Part shown: piece after piece, positions 1 to 7,516 of the stretch | Layout of the letters: each line of letters opens with the position of its first letter | Position numbering within the stretch: the stretch's first letter is position 1 | Assembly: GCA_964581825.1 (NCBI GenBank) | Contig: CAZORB010000059.1 | Span: 1-23,867 of the forward strand | Direction: 5' to 3' | From: SYIM01 sp964581825 | GTDB lineage: Bacteria; Pseudomonadota; Gammaproteobacteria; Burkholderiales; Burkholderiaceae_E | Length of the DNA: 23,867 bases | Program-made: the position numbers and the translations under genes | Notes under the pieces: model-generated | The model's input: the letters and a program-made list of their open reading frames with translations, nothing else | The model's database searches: none | What the model was told of the DNA's origin: nothing

Positions 1-3000
1 CATCAAGCTTTCCGTCCGTGACCACATATGAGAAGGACGCCGCGCCGTTAAAGTTTGCAGTCGGTGTAAACCGCACGGTGCCGTCCTGGAGCAGTACCGC
101 TCCGCCCGTGACCGCGGAAACACTCTTGATAGACAGCGTATCGCCGTCGACATCAGTATCGTTGCCAAGTAACTGCGCCGCCGTGTACGTAACGGCCGTA
201 TCTTCCGTTGCCGCAAGCGTGTCCGCAGTTCCAACTGGTGCATCGTTGACCGCCTTGATATCGAAGGCAATCGTTTTCGCCTCCGCGGATTCAAGCCCCC
301 CGGCATCAACCACACGGAAGGTGAACTTGGCGACCTCCAACCCGTTTACGTTCGCGGCTGGCGTGAACACCAGCTTATTGATCACTGCCGCGTCGATCAG
401 CTCATTGGCCTGGACCGCCCGCCCATCGAGGGCGAGCGTACCCGCTGCAGATGACGGGAGTTGAACGACCCTGACCTTGGCGAGCGTGTCCTGCGGATTG
501 GGATCGCGGAACAAAAAGTCATCAGCAGGCTTAAAGGTGTAAGCAGTGTCTTCCTGAATGATGATGGTTCTATCGAAAGCGACAGGCGCCTTGGGTTCGT
601 TGGGCGCGACATCGTCCGCACCTCGGATGGTGACCACTACCGAGCTGTCGGTGCTCTTCACCCCGTCGGACAGCGAAAACGTGAATACCTCGGTACGGGT
701 ATCGTTCGCAGTAAGGAAATCGGCCTTTGACTGGTCGAGCGTGTAGAAAAACTCACCCGTGAGCCCAACCCGCTTCAACGTACCAAACTCACCCAGGATT
801 TCGGCCCCAGACCCGGCGCCGAGTGAACGAACTGCCCCCACCTGCGGCTTGAAGCTCACTGCACCGAGCTGCAGTGTTGCACCCTCAGGGTCAACGCCTG
901 CTCGCAGCAGGTTGAATGCCGCAACGCCGCGTGCCAGCGGGTCTACACCAATTCCCTGTTCAAACACCTCATCCTGCAGTAGCTGAACAACCGGCGGGTC
1001 GTTCCGGTTGCTGACCGCAATCACCAGCGAGCCGAAGTCATAGCGGGCAGCAGGCGCAAGCGTAGCCGTACCGTCCGCCGAAAGCCGATAGCTGAAGGCA
1101 TCTTCAACGACCGTATCGGGCTGAGTCAGCGTCGTGGTAACGGTATATTCATACCGACCGTCTGCCCACAGCCTTAGCGTACCGTGCGCCCCGGTAAAGG
1201 AAGAGAAAGAGGTTCCTGTGATTGCGGTGTAGGTTGGGGTGACCGCGAGTTCATCTCCCGCCCGAGCAGAAAAGACCGACTTGCTGAAACCAATGGGCAC
1301 CAGGTCGTTGTTGAGCAGATTGCCGCTTACATTACCCTTTTCAGTTACGCTTCTATATAACGCAAACGCGTTGTCGTCGATGGCGGTTGCAGCAACCGTC
1401 TTAGCAGAAGAAACGAAAACCGTTCCGACTGAAGCCCGCGTCTGAATAATGGCGGAGTCAAGGAAGCTGTTGATCTTGGTGGCATCGCCGCTGATGAGAT
1501 CGCTTAGCGACGCTAAAGCGCTCGTCAGTAAGGTGGTGTCCCCGGTAATGGCAACGCTTGCAACGGCCTTGGCGGCTGCCTGCGCCAACACCTCTTGAGC
1601 AACGATCTGGTACTGAACTGCCGCCGACAGAGCAGCCCCAACGTCGAGGTTTTCAAAATTAGTGCCGGCTTTGGTCACCGCAGCTTCAACAGCCTGGCTG
1701 ATTGCGCTGTTGATGGTTGCGAGACCTTTGGCTACCGACTCTGCCGCTGCTTTCAAAGCCGTTGACGCGTTACCTGTTACGAGCGTAGCGACCTGCTCAA
1801 TAACGACTTTCAGACCTGCGGCTGAAGTTAGATCGACAACGGATGTGCCCGTGCCGATCAGTTTGGAACCGACAACTTCTGCGACCTTGGCCGCATTCGT
1901 AAGGCCTACGGCGTCTGCCGCTTCCTGAGCCACACGCAGAATATTTGCAACCTGGATCGAGGCCGCCTGAGCCCGAAGCGCATCACGCGCGCCCTCAATG
2001 GTGGTTGCATCAGCAGCCTGGGCCAGGGGATCGGTATTGAACGGATCGATAGACGCCGCTAAACCTAGGGCCGTTCGAACCTTGACGACGTCGCCGCCCA
2101 CCGCCGCAGCCAGCGTTGACAACGGATTGACGATCGACGAGTTCGCAGGGGCTGTGTACCCACCATCCCAGGTGCGATTCGTGGAGATGTCGATGGTTTC
2201 AAGGATGACGTTCGGATTGCCGTTGATCGCCCCGCCGAAGGTCCACGCGACAGCCCGCAGCGGCTTGTTTCCATCGGCGCCACCACCGATGACCGGCGAT
2301 TCGCCGCGCGCGTTCGTGATTCCCCAGGGTTCTGCCGAGAACGCCCCACCGTTGTTGATGACAACCGTGTAGTTGCCGTTTGTTTCGGTAACAGACACTG
2401 AATTGATGGGACTGTGATCCCACAGGCCGTCACCGTCGGTATCGCGGAAAACCAACGCGCCCTTCAGGTAACCGTCAATGGTTTTGACGGTATCGCTGTT
2501 GGCGAATGTGACGGAGAACGTGTCTGCCTTGGAGGCCCCCGCACCGTCGGTCGCCGTGACGGTTATTTTGTAATCGCCCTTTGCCCCCAGCGGCGCGGTG
2601 ACCACGACGGTTTGATCCGCCTCGTTCAACGTGAACTTCCACGCTGTTGTGTCTACCTTTTGCCCAGCCGCGGTTGTGACTGCGAATTCGAACGAGAGCC
2701 GGCCGCCTTCGGGATCACGGAAGGCGCCAATTTTGAACGTAACGGGCAGCCCCTCATCAGCCTTGACGCCCGCATTGAGAACCGCCAGAGAGGTAACTAC
2801 CTCGGGCGGGGCGTTGACGGCGGGTGTTGCAGAGGAACTTGAGGAGGCATCCCGCAAAACAAGCACGCCGGCGCCGAATGCAAACAACGCAGGTGCCATT
2901 GAGGCGATCTCTGCCTGCGTAAGCCCGAAGAGCCCAGCGCTGGACCCGCTGCCGGACGCGCCCGAGGCGCCAGCATCGGAGTTGCCTGAGGTGGACGCAG

Positions 3001-3328
3001 CGCCGGTGCCAGCCGCCTGCGCCAATAACACCGTATTTGAGGCGTCATAAGCAACGCCTGCAGGCGCCGCGATTGCCTCATCGGCATCAACCGTCCAATC
3101 GACCTGTCCGGTTGAATCTTCCGCCTGCCCTGAAACACGTTTGTCTTTGCCCGCTCTCGGCGCCTTTGCTGCGGCGACACCAGCTTGGGCGCTTCCGCCC
3201 GGTGCGGCGGAGGTGGCCACAGGGTCGAGCAACAGCGCAAGTTGCTCTGGCTGGAGAACAGAGGTGCCCAGGGATGTCGGCCTGGCAGCCTTCCCTCGAA
3301 TAGTTTTCGGAGCGCCTGATTGTGTCAT
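1..3328 (-). CDS. Giant T1SS-type adhesin, N-terminal 1109 codons (runs off left edge)
   Basis: One stop-free frame runs from an ATG at 3328 to the left edge, so the C-terminus is missing. A modest Shine-Dalgarno (AGGG) lies about 7 nt before the ATG. There is no signal peptide. Residues 1-130 are Ala/Gly/Ser-rich, followed by a hydrophobic stretch near 133-158 (core LFAFGAGVLVL) and a Ser run. An Ig/cadherin-like domain covers about 165-275. A DGYLKGALVFRDTDGDG module starts near 283. An Ala-rich, probably helical segment covers about 420-610, and a VCBS-like domain about 635-760. Three further cadherin-like repeats follow, the last with GNDTDVDGDTLS and FNGAASFSYVVTDG and open at the edge. 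This is the architecture of large repetitive surface adhesins exported by type I secretion, so a role in attachment or biofilm is inferred. The nearby T1SS is the probable exporter. RTX repeats and the secretion signal should lie beyond the window. Confidence 0.85.
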   Translation of the reverse strand, partial: MTQSGAPKTIRGKAARPTSLGTSVLQPEQLALLLDPVATSAAPGGSAQAGVAAAKAPRAGKDKRVSGQAEDSTGQVDWTVDADEAIAAPAGVAYDASNTVLLAQAAGTGAASTSGNSDAGASGASGSGSSAGLFGLTQAEIASMAPALFAFGAGVLVLRDASSSSSATPAVNAPPEVVTSLAVLNAGVKADEGLPVTFKIGAFRDPEGGRLSFEFAVTTAAGQKVDTTAWKFTLNEADQTVVVTAPLGAKGDYKITVTATDGAGASKADTFSVTFANSDTVKTIDGYLKGALVFRDTDGDGLWDHSPINSVSVTETNGNYTVVINNGGAFSAEPWGITNARGESPVIGGGADGNKPLRAVAWTFGGAINGNPNVILETIDISTNRTWDGGYTAPANSSIVNPLSTLAAAVGGDVVKVRTALGLAASIDPFNTDPLAQAADATTIEGARDALRAQAASIQVANILRVAQEAADAVGLTNAAKVAEVVGSKLIGTGTSVVDLTSAAGLKVVIEQVATLVTGNASTALKAAAESVAKGLATINSAISQAVEAAVTKAGTNFENLDVGAALSAAVQYQIVAQEVLAQAAAKAVASVAITGDTTLLTSALASLSDLISGDATKINSFLDSAIIQTRASVGTVFVSSAKTVAATAIDDNAFALYRSVTEKGNVSGNLLNNDLVPIGFSKSVFSARAGDELAVTPTYTAITGTSFSSFTGAHGTLRLWADGRYEYTVTTTLTQPDTVVEDAFSYRLSADGTATLAPAARYDFGSLVIAVSNRNDPPVVQLLQDEVFEQGIGVDPLARGVAAFNLLRAGVDPEGATLQLGAVSFKPQVGAVRSLGAGSGAEILGEFGTLKRVGLTGEFFYTLDQSKADFLTANDTRTEVFTFSLSDGVKSTDSSVVVTIRGADDVAPNEPKAPVAFDRTIIIQEDTAYTFKPADDFLFRDPNPQDTLAKVRVVQLPSSAAGTLALDGRAVQANELIDAAVINKLVFTPAANVNGLEVAKFTFRVVDAGGLESAEAKTIAFDIKAVNDAPVGTADTLAATEDTAVTYTAAQLLGNDTDVDGDTLSIKSVSAVTGGAVLLQDGTVRFTPTANFNGAASFSYVVTDGKLD

Positions 3329-3424
3329 GACCGACCCTGTGCAGTTCGTTGGATTCGAATAGAAAGCCAAACCCGGAGTTTAGCTCTGAAAATTGACGTC
3401 GTTGTAGATTCAGGGATTGCTATC

Positions 3425-3461
3425 AAAAAAAGAGACCTCTGATGGATTCCCGGGATTCCCG
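3425..3461 (-). terminator. Weak candidate terminator after the sugar-phosphate transferase gene
   Basis: On the minus strand, about 20 nt past the stop codon at 3480, there is a short inverted repeat (CGGG-AAT-CCCG, 3451-3461). An AGAG-GT-CTCT element follows and runs directly into seven T residues (3425-3431). The U-tract is good but the stem is only 4 bp, so this may be a weak terminator or chance. The 151-nt gap should also hold the promoter of the left-edge adhesin, but I see no convincing -35/-10 pair. Confidence 0.25.
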
Positions 3462-3479
3462 AACGTCTTGATGCATGCC

Positions 3480-4589
3480 TTATGCGGCCCTTTGGTCGAC
3501 CGCTGCCCGGGTATCGACCGCGGCAGGTTCGACTAGCAAAACTGGCATAGGGGCCGCGGCCGCCCAGGCCCGCGACACCAAAAGATGGAACGCGACAAAA
3601 CTGCCGCAGAAAGCAGCGATCAGCACCCAATCCGCCAGCCCGAGGCGCCAACCGATGGTGGCCAGCAGTGCCGCCCCCATTCCCAAACCTGACTCTACGG
3701 CCACCACCCCGCCCGGGCGGAGCCCCCTGGCGAGGAGCAGGTGATGCAGATGATCTCGCCCCGGCTTCATTGCACCGGAACGCCTGGATAAACGTCTCAA
3801 GATAACGGAAAGCCCGTCTGCCAAAGGCATGAAGCAACACCAGATCACGACCGCGGGGGGCACGCCGACCCGGTCGGGCGAGGCGATAACCAAGGCAAAT
3901 ACCGCAATTAAAAACCCGAGGCTGAGGCTACCTGCGTCCCCCATAAAGACCCTGGCTGGCAAACCCATGGGGCCTCGCAGGTTGAAAGCAAGAAATCCCA
4001 ACAGGGCAGCGGCAGGCAGCAACACCTGTAACGCAGTGACGGTGTGCCCCGCCAGTTGCGACATCAGGGCAAGCGACAGAAGCGCGACCACGCCAAGCGA
4101 ACCGGCCAAGCCGTCCACCCCATCGCTCATATTCACCGCGTTCATGACGCTAACAATGGCAAATACCGCGAAAGGGATTGAGAAAACACCCAGCCCCACC
4201 ACCCACCCGGGCAAAACCTCCCCCAAGGACGGCAAGCCCAGTTCGCTTGCAATGACCACACAAGTGGCTATAAAGGCTTGTATAAGGAATTTCGAGCCGG
4301 CCCGCAGGTGAAGGGAATCGTCAACCGCGCCAAGCAGCACAAAGGCTGCAAATCCAAGCAGCCAAGCCGTGTGCGGACGTGTTTCAGGCAGGAGCGCCCA
4401 GCAAACCGCCAACCCGGCCGCCATTGCAAGCCCACCCACCACCGGCGTCGGCGAGCAGTGCTGTTTGCGCCCACCAGGCCGGTCGAGAAGCCCGAATCGG
4501 GGTGCGAGCCTGCGGAGAATTTCGGTGGCGACCAGCGTTGTCAAAAGCGCAAGCGCCATACCGACCGTGAATGTCGACGGAGTTATCAT
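3480..4589 (-). CDS. WecA/MraY-family undecaprenyl-phosphate sugar-phosphate transferase
   Basis: A 369-residue polytopic membrane protein, a normal length for the family. Enzymes of this family move a sugar-1-phosphate (often GlcNAc-1-P) from a UDP-sugar to undecaprenyl phosphate on the inner face of the cytoplasmic membrane, starting a polysaccharide or O-antigen unit. Family motifs appear in order: LDRPGGRKQH with PTPVVGG near 35-52, the Asp pair in AVDDSLHLRAGSK (about 89-90), NAVNMSDGVDG near 150, FMGDAGS near 215 and RDHLHH near 280. It resembles WecA more than MraY because it has the HLHH loop and no peptidoglycan context. The ATG at 4589 has little Shine-Dalgarno. A 172-nt gap separates it from the TolC-like gene upstream, so separate transcription is possible. 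The C-terminus ends in an Ala/Pro tail. The sugar substrate cannot be read from sequence. Confidence 0.9.
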   Translation of the reverse strand: MITPSTFTVGMALALLTTLVATEILRRLAPRFGLLDRPGGRKQHCSPTPVVGGLAMAAGLAVCWALLPETRPHTAWLLGFAAFVLLGAVDDSLHLRAGSKFLIQAFIATCVVIASELGLPSLGEVLPGWVVGLGVFSIPFAVFAIVSVMNAVNMSDGVDGLAGSLGVVALLSLALMSQLAGHTVTALQVLLPAAALLGFLAFNLRGPMGLPARVFMGDAGSLSLGFLIAVFALVIASPDRVGVPPAVVIWCCFMPLADGLSVILRRLSRRSGAMKPGRDHLHHLLLARGLRPGGVVAVESGLGMGAALLATIGWRLGLADWVLIAAFCGSFVAFHLLVSRAWAAAAPMPVLLVEPAAVDTRAAVDQRAA

Positions 4590-4761
4590 TTGAGAGGTAT
4601 GAGGGGTCGACTGGAACGCGGATCGCAGCTATCCCCCAGCCCCGCCCGCCTTAAAACCGAAGTTTACTTGATATCGAGCACAACCTCGTCGGCATGACTG
4701 AGAAATTAAGCACACTTTTTGCCGTCAAGTTGCAGCACTCACAGTACCAGCGCAACGGCGT

Positions 4762-6204
4762 TTAATCGGTGAGGCCAAACTTCGTGTCGAGCCGCGAGGC
4801 GACGTACAACACCCGGTAACTTCCGAAAACTTGTTGGGCGTACGCATCGATTAATTCTCGACCTGCTGCCTGAAGTACCTCCTGGGCATTCAGCAGATCT
4901 AGCAGCGTTCCCCTACGGAAGGCGAACTGCTCGCGCACCGCTCTTAGCGACGACGCAGCAAGTTCTGCCGCCTCGACGCGAGCGCGAACCAATTGCTCGG
5001 ACGATCGGGCCTCGGCCAGCACCTGCGAAGCAAACCGTTCGAACGACAGCACCGCCGACTGGTAGTCCTGATCGGCCTGATCGAGCCGCGCCAGCGCCTG
5101 CGACTCGCGGGCCTGAGCAGCGCCGCCGGTGTAGAACTCGTACCGAAAATTAAGCAGGGCGGCCCGGTCGTTAGCGGGCCAACCATCGCCTACCTGATCG
5201 CGTCGGGTAAAGGTGCCCTCGAGGTTCAACTGCGGCAGCGCTCTTGCAGCCACCGACTTCAATTCCGATTGCGCAGCTTCGCGCGCGGCAGACGCCGCAC
5301 GAACTGTCGCAAACCCAGCCGCCATCTGACCTGTCGACCCCACGTCCGGGACCTCGACAGTCCGCATGGGGCCGCTTCCCTCCGCCGGCTCTACGCCGAA
5401 GATCTCGCGGTAGGCCGCCGCCGCAGATTCAACCCGCGTTAGCGCCGCAACCGACCCCGCCTGTGCATCAGCAACCCGCGCCTGAGCGCGGAGCACATCA
5501 CTGAGCGACCCACCCCCTAGTTCGTATCGATCGCGCACGTATTGCGCGATCGCAAGGCGGGCACGTTCGTTTTCCCGCGCGAGGGCACTTTGCAGGCGGG
5601 CGGTTTCGAACTCGATCGCAGCCTGGACGGCGCGAAGTACAAGTTCAGATCTACGCGCCTCAACCCTGGCGGCCGCGATCCGCTCACGAGCTTCGGCCGA
5701 ACGAACCGCCGACTCGGCAGCCCCGAAATCGAAGAGCAGTTGCCGGAACGACAGTCCCCATCCGGCACTGTTGTAACGTCGCTCGGGGACTCCGAACAGC
5801 CGATTGGCATCGAACGAGCGCCAGCCGCCTTCGGTCTGCCCAGAAACCTGTGGACGCAGGCTCGCCTTCGCCTCCTCAGTAAAGCCGCGAGCCCCAAATT
5901 GCGCCGCCACGGCTCCTTGAACTTCAGGGTGGCGTTTGACAGCATCTCGAACGGCATCGCGAAACTGTCGCTCGCTCGCCTGCGACTCGGCCCTGCCTCG
6001 CGATGCCCTCAAAGCCTCAAGAAATCCGATTTGCGCCTCGCCCAGCCCAGGCACTTGCTCATGGATGGGGGCGGCCGGCAATCCGCGCTGCGGCCCCGAC
6101 AAGATACTGGCTGGTTGCGCCAGCCCAACCTGCGGGCCGCCGAGCATGACGGACAGGCCTATCGCGAAAACCGATTGGCGCACAGACCAGGCCTTAACGC
6201 TCAC
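4762..6204 (-). CDS. TolC-family outer membrane channel of the type I secretion system
   Basis: 480 residues. The N-terminus looks like a signal peptide: positive start, hydrophobic core around 12-23, likely cleavage after VGLA (about residue 29). The rest has the Ala/Arg/Gln/Glu-rich helical heptads of TolC-like efflux/secretion channels in two related halves, including DRYELGGGSLSDVLRAQARV and a late FRRGTLLDLLNAQEVLQA segment, the usual ends of the two helical hairpins. It would form the trimeric outer-membrane duct that takes substrate from the HlyD/ABC pair. The start is GTG at 6204, with GGGAG 10 nt upstream inside the end of the hlyD-type gene, and the two genes overlap by 11 nt, suggesting translational coupling. 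No lipobox is visible. Confident for family; the substrate is inferred from neighbours. Confidence 0.92.
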   Translation of the reverse strand: MSVKAWSVRQSVFAIGLSVMLGGPQVGLAQPASILSGPQRGLPAAPIHEQVPGLGEAQIGFLEALRASRGRAESQASERQFRDAVRDAVKRHPEVQGAVAAQFGARGFTEEAKASLRPQVSGQTEGGWRSFDANRLFGVPERRYNSAGWGLSFRQLLFDFGAAESAVRSAEARERIAAARVEARRSELVLRAVQAAIEFETARLQSALARENERARLAIAQYVRDRYELGGGSLSDVLRAQARVADAQAGSVAALTRVESAAAAYREIFGVEPAEGSGPMRTVEVPDVGSTGQMAAGFATVRAASAAREAAQSELKSVAARALPQLNLEGTFTRRDQVGDGWPANDRAALLNFRYEFYTGGAAQARESQALARLDQADQDYQSAVLSFERFASQVLAEARSSEQLVRARVEAAELAASSLRAVREQFAFRRGTLLDLLNAQEVLQAAGRELIDAYAQQVFGSYRVLYVASRLDTKFGLTD

Positions 6205-7516
6205 GGAAAGCGTTCTCCCGCACGGCGACGACCGGTTTCGACAGATATTGCAGGACCGTTTTGGAGCCGGTGATCACGTCAATCTGTGCCTGCATGCCTG
6301 GCAGAACAGGTAGTTCGCGCTCGCCAACCAGTAACACCGGCGCCTCGGTCTCGATTCGGGCAACGTAGAAACTTTCCCCGCGCTCGTTCGTCACGACATC
6401 GGGACTGACCTGAACGACAGTCCCCGTCATGGCGCCGAAAATAGAGAAGTCATAGGCCGAGATCTTGATGCGCGCCTTTTGGCCGACCTTCACAAATCCA
6501 ATGTCCTGGGGAAGGATCATCGCTTCAAAAACCAGTTGATCGTCGACGGGCACGACTTCGGCAATTGCCTCGCCAGGCCGGGCCACGCCACCGACGGTGG
6601 TCACCATCAGACGATTCAAGATCCCATTAACCGGTGACCGGAGCTCGGTTCTACCGACACGATCGGCAAGCGCAGGCATCACCTCTTCCATCGATCGAAG
6701 TTCAGCAGTGGCCTGGTTCAAATCGGCCTGGGCCTGGGTTGCAAGTTGACGAAGCGTCGCGTCCTTGCGCGCAACCACTTCCGCCAAAGCGGCTTCGAGC
6801 CTGACGATGGCCGACCGCGCAGATTCAAGCCGGCCTTCTACCTCCGCAATCCCTCGGTCTAGCCTCACCAGCTCGATCTGCGGCTCAAGCCCCCGGCTGA
6901 CCAGCTGAGCAAGAATCCTGCGCTCCTCTCGCGCGAGCGCAAGGGTTCTTTCGGAGGTCTGGATGACCACCCGGGTTTCCTCGATTTCTCGGCTTCGCTG
7001 ATCACGCTGCGAGTCAAGTACCCGGATCTGCGCACTGCGTTCGTCGGCGCGCGCGTTGAACGCAGCGCGTTCGATCGACACAAATTCCTTCGCCTCGCGT
7101 TCGAGTTCGGGACTGAATTTAAGCGCAGTACCCGCCAACTCGGCGCGCAGCCGCGTGGTTCTTGCCAGCAAGGCAAAGCGCTGCTGACGACGAGCCTGGT
7201 AGTCGCCGTCGGCCTGCACCGAACTGAGCGATACGAGCGCGGCTCCATCGGCGACCTTTTGTCCCTGCTTCACATGAATCGCCTGAACGACCCCACCCTC
7301 GAGGCTTTGAACGACCTGCACCCGTCCCGACGGGATCACGCGCCCCTGCGCTCGCGTGACAGTATCCAAATGGAACGTGGACGCCCAGACAAAAAATGCG
7401 ACAACCGATCCGAGCACCGCGTACAACAGCCAGCTTGCGCTTCGCCGCAGGTCGTGTTCTTGCAAGGCGGCTGAGATGGTATCGCCTGAAGGTTGCATGG
7501 GCTTCGCTTTAAGCAC
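6194..7516 (-). CDS. HlyD-family membrane fusion protein of the type I secretion system
   Basis: 440 residues, typical for HlyD/PrtE/LapC adaptors. A short cytoplasmic N-terminus is followed by one membrane helix (about 29-48). Next come the first lipoyl/barrel half (GRVIPSGRVQVVQSLEGG, about 58-75), a long coiled coil rich in Arg/Glu/Ala (about 110-290), the returning half (LRSPVNGILNRLMV) and the C-terminal beta barrel ending near LPVLPGMQAQIDVI. It bridges the inner-membrane ABC transporter and the TolC duct. The GTG start at 7516 directly follows the TAG of the ABC gene with no spacer; an in-frame ATG at 7498 (residue 7) is an alternative start. The 3' end overlaps the tolC-type gene by 11 nt. 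No missing or damaged part is seen. Confidence 0.95.
   Translation of the reverse strand: MLKAKPMQPSGDTISAALQEHDLRRSASWLLYAVLGSVVAFFVWASTFHLDTVTRAQGRVIPSGRVQVVQSLEGGVVQAIHVKQGQKVADGAALVSLSSVQADGDYQARRQQRFALLARTTRLRAELAGTALKFSPELEREAKEFVSIERAAFNARADERSAQIRVLDSQRDQRSREIEETRVVIQTSERTLALAREERRILAQLVSRGLEPQIELVRLDRGIAEVEGRLESARSAIVRLEAALAEVVARKDATLRQLATQAQADLNQATAELRSMEEVMPALADRVGRTELRSPVNGILNRLMVTTVGGVARPGEAIAEVVPVDDQLVFEAMILPQDIGFVKVGQKARIKISAYDFSIFGAMTGTVVQVSPDVVTNERGESFYVARIETEAPVLLVGERELPVLPGMQAQIDVITGSKTVLQYLSKPVVAVRENAFRER

Noticed and set aside
2660..2680. A TAAG tetrapeptide in the left-edge adhesin, the kind of site cut by LapG in LapA-type adhesins
   Set aside because: It lies near residue 220 within a predicted beta domain (FAVTTAAGQKV), not in a linker near residue 110, and no LapG/LapD gene is seen.
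4640..4740. TTGACG on the minus strand upstream of the sugar-phosphate transferase as a -35 box
   Set aside because: The nearest TAATTT lies only 14 nt away, too close for a normal sigma-70 promoter, and no better -10 is seen.
5542..6273. A 243-codon plus-strand open frame across the TolC-like and HlyD genes
   Set aside because: Arg/Pro-rich shadow translation with no RBS or motif, overlapping two confidently assigned genes.
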